Shown here piece after piece: positions 37,501-47,700 of a stretch of 64,000 nt of DNA. Position 1 is the stretch's first letter, and every line of letters begins with the position of its first letter. The position numbers were made by a program, and so were the translations under genes. This DNA comes from Ancylostoma caninum (taxonomy: Eukaryota > Nematoda > Chromadorea > Rhabditida > Ancylostomatidae): positions 990,001-1,054,000 of the forward strand of contig JBAJFG010000071.1 in the NCBI GenBank assembly GCA_037903475.1, given 5' to 3'. The notes below the pieces were generated by a model. The model saw only the letters and a program-made list of their open reading frames with translations, did not search any database and was not told the DNA's origin.

Positions 37501-40500
37501 CAACAATGCAGGGTGTGGGAGCGCTTAGCATCCCTTGCAATTGAACAGATAAGTAGATATTGCGCATCTAATAAAAGCAGTACCTCACCAGGTTGAGAAA
37601 GATACACACTCAAGATCTCAGTAATAGAAGCCACGACAAAGGCACACCGAAAACAAAGTTAACAGTGCTGGTACGTGATCCTGTTCTCCTACCCCGGGGG
37701 TGGAAGGTGGCCTACATGGCCCTATGGTTAATTACAGCGATCGTCTTGAGGAGTTGGGAATGGAGTTTAGAATACTGACCTTGTTTTTTTTGTCCCAGTG
37801 GTGCGCGGACAGGTGCGTTTAACATACAATATGCCCATACAGAGAACAGGCAGCATTTTCATACGTTAAACACAGCCTTTTCGTGTGGCATGTTACTTTC
37901 AACTTCTGCTTCCACACGTTATGCGAGCTTGCACAGATTTTCAAGGTTGAATTCAGAGAAGTTGACCTACATCTTCTTAGTAGTAGCCTGCAGTGTTAAA
38001 ACCATAGTTTTTTTTTCAGTCGCTGCAGTCGCTGCAGTCGACTTCGTCTTCTTCGGTCTTGCCCACTTCCGACAGTAAAAACCATTATTCGTCTTTAGCA
38101 GTTCTGATACTTTGTGAAGGACAATTCGACATTCTTAACTCAGCTCCTTCAACTCATCTTGTTTTATCCTTTGTATGAACGGCACTTCTATGGAGAGCGC
38201 CTAGGGAGTCCTACCAACCGTCTACGATGTCTCACTTCCGCTCTAGTTCACTCCTCCGGCTATATATACACCATAAGAGAATGAAAGAGATTCCGCCACG
38301 ACACGCATGGAATTCAGATCATTCATCCAGGTGTTCTCCTCCTCCTCGTCGCTCGGGTGATAACTATCTATCACACCCGGACTACTTCAGACCAATGGTA
38401 ATAGATAACATCTTAGTTTTTTGGACCAGCACCAGAGACGGATAAAAATAAGCTTTCTAGGAAAACTGCATGGGTGCAGCCGATGATTTCCCACCAAAAG
38501 CCAAATATGCTTTGATGCCACTGCAAGAGACTAGACTGTATAATTGCGACTATCGCTTGCTCATGCTGCAGTGACGTTAGCGATAGCCGGCTCAAAATCG
38601 GTAAGTATCGCGATCGATGTGACTGCCGACGTCGACCAAAGGTGCTGTACTCCAAATGGAGTATGTGGATTCGCTGCAGTGAGTTTCTGGTAAACTAAGT
38701 GCTTTTCTTTGCCTCATGGTACTACATAGAATATCATGATCGGTCAGATTTGAACGCCATACAGTTGCAGAAATGAGTCGCAAATGACTCACCGATCTCA
38801 GCCTATTCAAATCTGCACGAGCAGCTGCAGCTCTGGCACAAGCACCCTGTGCGCTCGCCACAGCATCAGCGCCGTACTTTCTCAGAGCTTGCTAGAATCA
38901 GTTGGTTTCAAAAGGCACAAAAATAATGGTGCATTGCCTAAAAAGTAGTGAAATCAACAGGTAAAGAAAAAAAGACCTCGGACAGTGAATCTGCCTTTGC
39001 GTGGTGTCCTCTAACAGCGAAACAATAAACAAGAGCGTCATTGCAAGAACGGTTCACGATGAAACCACGCTTTGCCATCTCGTAAACCTGAAAACTGTTC
39101 AGTTCTCCGAATCTAACGATTTAAACAAGAGACACACCTACCATAGCTCGACATGCTTCGGTGTTTCCATCTAGAGCCAAGTTTGTTAACAGTAGCTGGA
39201 ATGTTTCTTGATCTGGCTCCAACCTCCTTAACAGGAAACACCGTTATGACAATCAAATGGGCAGCCCGATAGGAATTAGAAAGCTTATGAAGGCAACAAC
39301 TATCTATAGTGAGCTATCTATCACCATTACGACAACATGCTTTCGTTGGTGCCATAATTCATTTCGTAGGATGCAATATAATCAGTTTCAAACGTGATGA
39401 TAGTTGAGTAGCCGCTCTGTTCTTCTTTGGACGTTTTTTTGGAGTACCTTACCAGTGAAACAGATTATGTAGAAGTGAAATTACAAAAAAAAATTACATG
39501 TGCAAGTCAGTGTCAGTCACGATTGCATCTCTCCGCGGCGGCCGCACCACCTCGAGGCGCGGGCCAGCAACACCCAAAATCCACAGCGGCCAGACGCACC
39601 GCGTGGTGGCCCGGCGCTTCCGTAGTTGCTGTGGCGATCTAGGCCGCGGTAAGGTACAAAGGCGATTGACGCTCCTTGTAGATGGACATGGGACTCAATA
39701 AGCCAATAAAATATTGGTGAAAATGGAGTTAGGGAAGGGCCACTCCTGTGAAGCCTAAGCCTAGGCCTGCTGCGGCTTAAGCATAGGAATAGGCTTAGGC
39801 TTAGCTTAGGCTTAAGCTAGTACCTTGGCTTAGGCTTACAGGGTGAAGCCCGTGACCTTTTATAGGGAGCCCCCCAAACTCCTTTTTCGCTGAAATGTTT
39901 GTTATTTAGAGCACATGTTGCAAGTTTTACCTCCTATAAGGTGGTACGATTCGTTGGCTTATCGAAACAACAGCGGTGCTTCCAGTTCAGTTAAGGTCCA
40001 CTGGTCGACTAAGGCCCAAGACCGATCTTTGTGGAAGAGAAGTTGGGACCCGCGCAAGGCCAAGCGCCGTGCTGAGGAACGGGTCGCCTAAGTATCCTAA
40101 GTAAGTAAGTTGCAAGTTTTTGCAGCAATACTAAACAACTGTCCTCGCTTCTAACATACAGGGGTATCAAAAAGTTTCCGGTCTCCGCTCGCATGTCCCA
40201 TATTTCTGAACAATTTCGTGAGCGACATGTAAGGTGAAGCCTTTCATGTTGGCTTATGAAGTTTCATGAAACTTCGTTAGATCTCTCTGGAAAAAGAAAG
40301 TTTTTTTTTTTCAAGTGAAGGTGTGGTCATCGCTCAAAAAATGTCTATCCAGCGGGAAGCAACTGTCAAATTTTTTGTTCCGCAAACAAATTTTATTGAA
40401 CAAAATCTTAACCCGTAAAATTTGAATAAGGAGAATAATCTGGCATTCCCTTAAGAGACTTTGGAAGTAAGGGCTTTTAAGGGAATGAGAATCGGTCAGG

Positions 40501-42865
40501 AATTGAGCGATCTCTGATCAACGAGCACATACGAGGACAGTGTACCGCGACTGTAGAAAAAATAATTGAGCACTGCGGTCAGATTTTAGGAGCAGAAAGC
40601 GTACAAGAAACAACGCTATCTGAAACGTCCTTTGGAAAATTTTTAGGGAATCACCTGATAATGTTAAGCCTCACAAAGCATTTGGTCTGCAAAACCTTCT
40701 CCGCACTCGTCAGGGAAATTCCAGTTGAACGTTCGAAAAAGATTTTCGGGCGTTTTTCAAATAAGCGACATAGACATCCTGTAGTCTCTTGACTGCCAGT
40801 AAGTGGCGAATTCACTGCCATGATTAGAACTATCAAGCGTGGAGCAGTGAGTCAGGACAGGCAGATCTCCGAGACCAGTGTGATCGAACACGGAACATGG
40901 AGGCGGAAACGTATCGCCCACAATTTTGTGGGATAGGGAGAAGATCGCGTTACATGGCTACCCGTATGTAAACTCCAATGAATTACATAATTACTATGCT
41001 ATTTTGTTCCACCCCGTTCAGAAACCAGCCAAGAAAAATGACTACAGATATTCAACCATGGAATTCAGGCTTTTCATTGGGACAACCTGTTTCACAAAAT
41101 TGTATTGCTTCATGAGAGTGTGGAAGCACTTCGCTAATTCGGCTAGTTCGTAGGCGGGGACTAGGGGCTGGCTACCAGAATCCGTGAGAAAATCTGAATC
41201 GGCATTTCAGCGGTACCAGACAAATAATGAAAAAGAGTCTATGTTCGGTGTTTATGTTCGGGTGATAAAAATCCTTATAACATTGGGTAAACGGAATAAA
41301 ATGACAAGATAAAAAGTGCCTCGAACTTCTAAGACTGCGTTCACACTCGACCGACGGTGAGGGCCGTTGGTGAATAAAAGATGCATATTGACAGGCGGGA
41401 CAGACGGAGCGGTCGGGATATTCTCCGCTTGGGTGTTCAGACTTCGGTCGCTTTCACAGCCGAAAGAATACGCTAACCAAACATTTCATTAATGTAAATA
41501 GGGAAGTGGTTGTGATGATCCGAGTGCTTATTGACCGGTCTATCATGAATGTAGGCTTATTTTCACTGATTAACGGGATAGCAGGCCGCTCCACTTATCA
41601 TTACAGAGTTAGAATTTCCGACGGGATGAGCGTATTTTTGCTCGCCGAAAAAACACCGTCGGCAGCGACCGATTTCTCACCGCCTAGTATGGACATTGAC
41701 TAAGGAACCATGCTTATTTGCCTCAAAATTTCGCTGCAGTAGCTAATCTGCAAGTGGTTCATGCCCTTTTTGATATCCCTGTAGCTGCATTTATAGTGCA
41801 TCGGAGTCCGATCCGCTCGGATAACAAAAGATAGCTATCGATCTTTATCTAACGAGGACCGATACGTATTTTTTGTTATCCGACCGGACTCCAATGCACT
41901 CACTATAAATGCAGCTAATGGGATGGACAGACAAAATCACTGTAAGTATAGCCACACTCGCGCCAACTGTAGGCTTTACAGTCAAAAGGAGGAGGTTTGT
42001 TTCAGAACAATGTTGGCAGTGGCTGTTAGGTTCTCTATAAGGAAACGAAAAAGGTCGAAGATAAACGGAGATAGATACAAAACTCTGTAATTCATAACTT
42101 GCAAATGAGTCGAATGGGTAAGAAGACACAGACTCGCAGATGGACATTCAATACACAGATACTCTGCTTTAGGCCTTTCGCAGTGTATTAATGTAACTTA
42201 TCAAAGTAAATTACCTCTTGCATTCCACATCCTCCAGCACTTCGTTGGTATCAAAACGTAGATCATTTTCTAACATAGAACATAACATTGCATTGATAGA
42301 CGGCATATCGACAGGAATTTCTGCAGTGGATGAATTAGCTAATCAAGAAAGACCAGTACTTAAAAGTTATCAGGAAATAAAACTGTTGAAGTTGAACACA
42401 TGAACTTTATAGTAGCAAAGTTCCAAATACCTTTCAGGTTCAGCTGTTTCCAAAAACGGGCCAAAATCTGCTGGCGAGATGTTTTTGGGATGTTTGAAGC
42501 AGCTCTTCCGCATGCCCGAAACAGCAGCGGTAACCATCTATTTGGGGAACGACGTAGAGTTGAAACGAGCGATTCTCAAAACATTCAATAAAAGCAGCAA
42601 ACAGGCGAAAATTTGGAAACACGTGAACTAAACATGCTCTCAACACACCATCGTCCTCTTCTAATTTCTTCACAACGTCGATGAATACAGTACTAGCTGA
42701 TACTCGGTAATTTCGCCGTAAACTTTCTTGTATTCTAGATAGAACCGTTTCCGGGAGAAGCGCATTCTCTCTCTGAATGAAAGCATAAGCCTGCGTCATA
42801 ATTCGCTTTATAATCGGATCGTAAACAAGCCTTTTCATTTCTTGCAGACACTCCTCGGAAATCAT
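28547..42865 (-). CDS. LRPPRC-like pentatricopeptide-type mitochondrial RNA-binding protein
   Basis: LRPPRC family proteins stabilise mitochondrial mRNAs with SLIRP. The 5' block comprises about 42865-42600 (donor uncertain), then 42537-42431, 42320-42215, 39226-39142, 39087-38977, 38891-38793 and 38622 onward; it shows helical-pair repeats such as MPSINAMLCSMLENDL and LEPDQETFQLLLTNLALDG. The 3' block is fully phased: 35581-35447, 35376-35223, 34873-34753, 33360-33214, 33156-33038, 32974-32820, 32725-32609, 31311-31124, 31068-30902, 30697-30627, 30511-30378, 30326-30280, 29425-29402 (24 nt), 29346-29231, 29175-29110, 29050-28939, 28725-28547, encoding 683 residues to TAA. Order and spacing of blocks follow LRPPRC (GEQRRLILSVNDILETIW, GPTICFVQLLHK, KLAPLALRLYDLFKRYG). 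Unresolved: the link between 38.5 and 35.6 kb (an exon probably lies in 37434-37620) and the true start, since the ATG at 42865 gives no mitochondrial leader. Large introns host transposon debris. Confidence 0.82.
29815..29945 (+). mobile_element. SINE tail fragment related to 24893-25175
   Basis: It shares ACCTGGTACATCAGGTGC, GGGCACATACGCATTCAACG and AAGTCGAATGC with the tRNA-headed SINE at 24.9 kb, but has no recognisable A/B boxes. It lies within an intron of the LRPPRC-like gene. Confidence 0.7.
31408..31591. mobile_element. hAT-type MITE, family 1, truncated copy 3
   Basis: It retains the right terminus CACTTTCTGCGTCCGCCA and the A/T-rich interior TATTATTATAATTAAGG plus CGTCTGGGTCCC, as in the copy at 1127-1391. 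The left terminus is missing. A small internal palindrome (TTCCGTCTGGGTCCCGAAAA / GGGACCGGAAAATAAC) is new to this copy. It lies just upstream of the exon starting at 31311, within an intron of the LRPPRC-like gene. Confidence 0.75.
32323..32535 (-). mobile_element. mariner-derived MITE keeping the transposase C-terminus
   Basis: 213 bp. The ends are inverted repeats: TAGATTGAGTCTAAAGTTCT at 32323 and, on the minus strand from 32535, TAGGTCGAGTCGAAAGTTCT. Between them the minus strand encodes FWSKGIYDLPKPWHKTIDAN followed by a few residues and TGA, the typical last block of a mariner-type transposase. It is an internal-deletion derivative in the intron between 32609 and 31311 of the LRPPRC-like gene. 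Confidence 0.8.
35870..37049. mobile_element. hAT-like element, 1.18 kb, non-autonomous
   Basis: Left terminus CAGGGATGAGCGGATACG; right terminus (reverse complement) CGGGGATGAGCGGATTGTCC. Flanks ACGTGTAC (35862-35869) and ATGTGTAC (37050-37057) form an 8-bp target duplication with one mismatch. Subterminal arrays of GGATAACGG occur at both ends, a hAT feature. The interior has an additional inverted pair ATCATCGTGAGGG / CCCCTCACGATGAT near 36260 and 36355 and a G17 run at 36429-36445. No intact transposase seen. It lies in an intron of the LRPPRC-like gene. Confidence 0.8.
37434..37620 (-). CDS. probable internal exon of the LRPPRC-like gene
   Basis: An open stretch encodes ILSVYLSQPGEVLLLLDAQ and SHTLHCCLECATFLKGE, with the alternating helix composition of the flanking exons and a possible acceptor near 37617 (ATTACTGAG). 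I could not fix its donor or the phase to the exons at 38622 and 35581, so it is listed separately from the main model. Confidence 0.4.
39716..39896. mobile_element. MITE with internal TTAGGC-like repeats, copy 1
   Basis: Ends pair as GAAAATGGAGTT and AAACTCCTTTTTCGC, each next to a G- or C-rich run. The middle is built from degenerate TTAGGC/GCCTAA words (CTTAGGCTTAGCTTAGGCTT, AAGCCTAAGCCTAGGCC). TTAGGC is the nematode telomere unit. A second copy is at 56228-56396. Within an LRPPRC-gene intron. Confidence 0.65.
40159..41110 (+). pseudogene. possible decayed Tc1/mariner-type element
   Basis: Starts with GGGTATCAAAAAGTTTCC, like a mariner-type end. A broken frame near 40650 reads NVKPHKAFGLQNLLRTRQ, which resembles the mariner block after the helix-turn-helix region. 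Many stops and frame changes follow. I found no matching right end. Within the 3-kb intron of the LRPPRC-like gene. Confidence 0.35.
41784..41919. mobile_element. palindromic MITE, family 2, copy 2
   Basis: GCTGCATTTATAGTGCATCG and GGAGTCCGATCCGCTCGGAT at the left; GTTATCCGACCGGACTCCAA and CACTATAAATGCAGC at the right. This is the best-preserved copy, with complementary termini of at least 13 bp (GCTGCATTTATAG). Confidence 0.88.
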
Positions 42866-43954
42866 TTCGATTTATGAGCCTATCGTCGTCGGCAACAACA
42901 AATTCGGTATTGGAAGTGGAACAATATGGATGAGGTACAGTGACCTTGAACCGTATAGATAGCACAAAACTGAAAAGAGCTGCGAATTTTTGAAGTGTTC
43001 GTAACTTTTTCTCATTAGACAGAGACAAAAATGATGTGTCGATTTAGAAGGTGAGCAAAGGCACACCGCCTCAGCCCCAAAGACTCCAAAAAGGATCTTT
43101 TCCGCTACAACCTTGCCCAAAGGAGTTACTTGAGGGGAAAACGAATATCGTATCCACTTCGTAACGTAACCCCATCCTCTATGGATACCACAACGTCGTT
43201 TCTGTGGGAGGAGGATTACTGTTTAAAGAAAACCTGAAGGAAAACGCCGAGTTCAACAGGAAAATGCTGTAGCAAGCAAAGTGGTGCTGACAATCGAAAT
43301 TTCTGTGTAACACCGCACATTATACCGTAACTCTACAAAAATGCAGTCAAGAAAAAGTGCTGAATATGTATAATATTCGTATACGGCGTCTCAGATAATT
43401 ATCCAGGGCAAAGCTTCAATATTTATTCCAATCGGAATTTCAATTACGATTTTCTTTTAATTTTTGGGGAATGCCATTGAGCATGACGCCCAACATACCG
43501 GGCAAAACCGAATTTTTGTCGACCAGTGACACCTGTTCATGATTTTGTGGAGACACAGTCCGCTCTATCGGAAGCTCTATCGAAAGAGTGACGCAGAAGT
43601 ACCCAGTGTCAGGCGAGGGAAGTAAGGTCTGCGATTCTATGGAACGTCTGGCACACAGCAGCGACACCATTGCGCTACCGAAGGAGAGTCTCCACAAAAT
43701 CCAAAAAAGATTGACGCTCCTCATGTCACCCCCCCTCCTCTCCCTCCCTCGCCCGAGTGAAGAAACCCCCAATCGGCAACCCTGGCCACGTGAGAAAGAG
43801 ATGACCGAAGAACCACTGGCTCACGCAAACAACCGTAAGACGACAAAGAGTGGTTTTGACGTCGTAAACGCTCCTCACAATGAGTGAACACGAAAACCAA
43901 TGCCAATTATAACTGGGACGGAATACTTCATGTAAACATAGGGTCAAAACTAAC

Positions 43955-44040
43955 CGTCTTCTAGCACAAGCTGTGGTCCAGTACGTGAAAAGCCCCATAC
44001 GGGCCAAAAGCTTCAATATCAATCTGCAAACAAGCCTCAC
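43955..44040 (-). CDS. candidate first exon with mitochondrial leader for the LRPPRC-like gene
   Basis: An ATG at 44040 opens 86 nt encoding a basic, hydrophobic N-terminus (MRLVCRLILKLLARMG, ending CARR), followed by a fair donor G|GTTAGTTT. Composition suits a matrix-targeting peptide, which the exon beginning at 42865 lacks. I found no acceptor that joins it in phase to 42865, so a missing exon or error is possible. Confidence 0.35.
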
Positions 44041-44701
44041 ATGTGATAAATGTATCTATAGAAAGGAAGAGTCAAAAATCAGAGCTAACTACTTCCCATA
44101 TGCTCAAAGGTCAACAAATTCTTCATGTAATATTCATTAAGCATGACTAAAGTTTAAAAAAATTCTTGACAACCTCTAGCAGACGTAAAATGAAAAAGTG
44201 AGGATGGTACAGAAATTCGGAATGTAGTTATGAGCTTGATTAAGCACAAAAAGTTAACAGAAACTCGACCACAAATGAAGTCGTCAGTAGTTGTACTGAA
44301 TGAGCTACATCAAGAGGAGCACTGGAAAAAGGCAGCTCACAAGTTAGGAGGCAGCATTCACATAATATTTACATTCGGTTGACTATTGGTATGAGAGTAA
44401 TTTGCACATTGATAGGAAATCCAGAAGGGAAAAACATGAAGGCTACTACAGCCGAAAACGACTGAAGCCGATGAGCCGTGACGCAACTTGGATGTAGGTT
44501 CACAAAAACAGAAATGATATTATTAGGAAAGCTAACAATAAGATGCAGTCAAGAGGTATTGCAAATGAACAGAATGATATTCCAGTTTTGGAAGTATGAA
44601 TTCTGGAATGAAATCTTGGCCGAAGTAAGCAGACACGAGTAATCTTTATGCAGGTAATACTGGTAGGGAAAAATCAAAGGCAGGATGCATGGGTGATCAG
44701 T

Positions 44702-47700
44702 TCAGAAGAACGGCGATCCACGAATAGGGAAAAACGGCTGGAAATTACAGGAAAAATCGTAAACTCGCCCTTTAGCAACTCTATGTGCTCATATATCACT
44801 TACGGAATCTCCAGACAATGCCCTGGACACAGGATCCTTTAGACGCAGACGCTGTGAAGAACGCCTTATTCGGCTAGGTGACGCGACTGCTTGGCGTTTC
44901 CCATACTCGTTGATAAGCATAACCTCCTATAACATTATGTATTAGATTAACAGAATGCATTCTTAGCCAATTTACCGACCTGATTGGCCTTTAGATCATT
45001 GCTAGAAGCTTCTGCTCTGGAAACGACCCTGCGGAATCCCGTTTTTGGCCTTCTAAGCTGAGGAAGATCATCGGGTATAGAAATTAGCGACAAGGATGTA
45101 TCAGCTGGCATCAAGGCGGAGTCGTTGCGAATTCTGCAAAGAGATGAGCTGAGCCTAAAGCTTGAAGACAATACGAATCCTCAGCGACATAATGATATTT
45201 TCTGAGATTAAAAGAGATCGCGCAGATGTTATAGCTACGCTAGCAACCGGCATATCAAAATCGAAATAGAATCAGAGAAGCAGAAATGGGAATATGATTT
45301 CGAAACGCCGCAAATAATGAGTTCTGAAACGATAGAACGAAACTGTATCACCACTTTACCACTAGCGGTTCATGGAAGTGCTGTGAGTATACACATATTG
45401 CACATAGCTCATTTTTGTACTAAACCTATCAAACAAGGATGATGTTAATGGAAACATTTAAGATGAAAACATACGTTTCTCGCGTATCCTTCAGCATTTC
45501 GATCAACTCATCTAGCATTATTGGCTCCACTTTCTTCCACTGTTCATATTTCATGTTGAAGAGAGTGCTAAACAAAAAGACAGAATGTGTATCTTCACAC
45601 AAATCAGGACTACTTCAACTTCTCACGTGTACGACTTCACAAAGTCTGTTTCCTGCTGCGCATCGGCGACTCCAGTCTGTGCTACCGCTGGAACCATAGT
45701 GGATTCATCGCTGGCCGTGGATGCAAACGATAACTGAACAGCGACATAGGAATTATCCATTTCTGTTCTAATTTGGCAAATGGTCAGCCCGCTTTGCAGA
45801 GAAACAGAATATCACAATTAGTAAAGTACAACGAAGAAAAAACATGTAGAACTAAACTTGCAAGCATCACGGTCGCTAAGGAGTCGATGCAAACAAACCA
45901 AAAATAATGTGGATAAGTGATGTAAGATTGCTCGCTTGAGAAGAAGTGACAATGTCTCCGAAATAATCATAAACTAAAACTTTTCTTGAAAATCTCTTAC
46001 AGTCCAATTTTTTTTTGCACAATATATGAATTTTATGAATAGGAACAGAATTGTTCAATGGCGCCGGTTCTTCAAGATTCTTAGCACGAAAAAGTAGGTA
46101 CACATTACTTGTGTCGGTGCGGTAAAGAATAAATAATTGTAATTGTAGTTGCAATTATATGAATTCCCAACGAGCAAATAAAACTGAAGTGAAAGAAAAG
46201 AGGTGTAAGGATAAAAAAAAGACCACACGGACCTGATGTCGCACAGGTTCGAGGACTGGAAGCGGACTTTTCTCTTTACGTATGCTTCTTCTAAGTGGCG
46301 TAGCACGTGCAGCTAAAAAAAAAAAACTCAATCTTTATTAAATGGAAGGACTCGTAAGATTATTACCCAGTGAATTGATCGAGTCGTTGGAAGGTGTTTT
46401 AGGAGGTGACGGCTTCCGGAACAGTGGACTCTGAAGAATAGGTGAACTCTGTGAAGAACAAAACCGAGAATATGTGCGCAGCTAGACGGAGAACAAAAAG
46501 ACATATTCAGGAAAATTGCTGAGAATAATTGGTTACGCGAAAAGAATGAGGACCGGAAACAGGGTCAAGCGTGGTATTGGTAAAAATTCGACCCCAAAGC
46601 GACCCCCCCCCCCTTGTAGACGGGAAAAATGCGACCACCTCCAGAACACATTTAATTTTTTTTTGCGCTTTCAGTTATTGTAATCCAACAGCTTTCAAAA
46701 TATCCAGAAGACAATTTTTGAATTCAATCAAATTTTAAAATTAATTTTTCACTATTCAGTTTGTAATTTTTATTTGTGAACTTCAAGTTTTATCAATGAA
46801 ACAGCCAGTCATTGTCGCGCATGTCTATGTCGCACATCTACACACTTATTATAAGCAACTGGAGTGGAGAAGAAGTATTCATGTTCAAACAGGTCCAGGG
46901 TTCGATCCCAGCCGGAGACTTATTTTTGCAAAACGGAAAAATACATGTAGAGCAGTCGGACGTCAAGTATCTATGTGTATAAACAAAAGCAAGTTGCCAG
47001 GCCCTTTTTTGAGCTGTGGAACTAGCGCGTGAGTGGTGTTCTTTCACTCAGATTTGAAGTCGTACACGTGCAGATGTATGGTCGTTTGTCACGAATTTTA
47101 AAAGGATTGGCACGTGAACTGGGAAAATGGCTTAAATCAATCTGCTATCAGGAAGATTTGCGCTTTCTGGTGCGCATCTTCCTTTCTCAAGAAATTTGGT
47201 TTATTAGGGTTAAATCTGGGTGGAAATTCGTTGGTAAAAAGCTGGGGAAATTGCCATTTTTACCAACGGTTTACCATCTGTTTACCACCGAAATAAAACT
47301 CCTCCCAGTAACTTTGAGAGCTGAAATTTTAGAATAACATAGAGATTGACTTCCTCTTTCTGAATCATTTTCAAGATTTTGTCAACTTTCAAATGTGAAA
47401 AAAAGGCATGGAAGAAAAACCTGATTTTCGGCAAGTTTAAGAATGTGGTGTTAATCTGAGGCCAATAACTTTATGATTGCTCTGCAAGAGGGAGCATCTC
47501 CAACGCTTTACGATAGAGGAAGATTTGCTCTTTCTTATCATAGGGTCCTATTTTACAGGAACTTCTGATTTTGTCAGTTATTGGGTGTCAACCTACCTCA
47601 AATTTAACAAACGTTGCGGTTATGTCATATGTGGTCTTATCGCTATAAAAATTTCCAGTGAACAAGAACCCGTGAGATTTTGCATCATCATAAGGTTTGA

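Noticed and set aside
43440..43887. Overlapping ORFs of 110 and 99 residues on opposite strands
   Set aside because: Neither has a domain or in-phase splice partners; likely intron or intergenic sequence near the LRPPRC-like 5' end.
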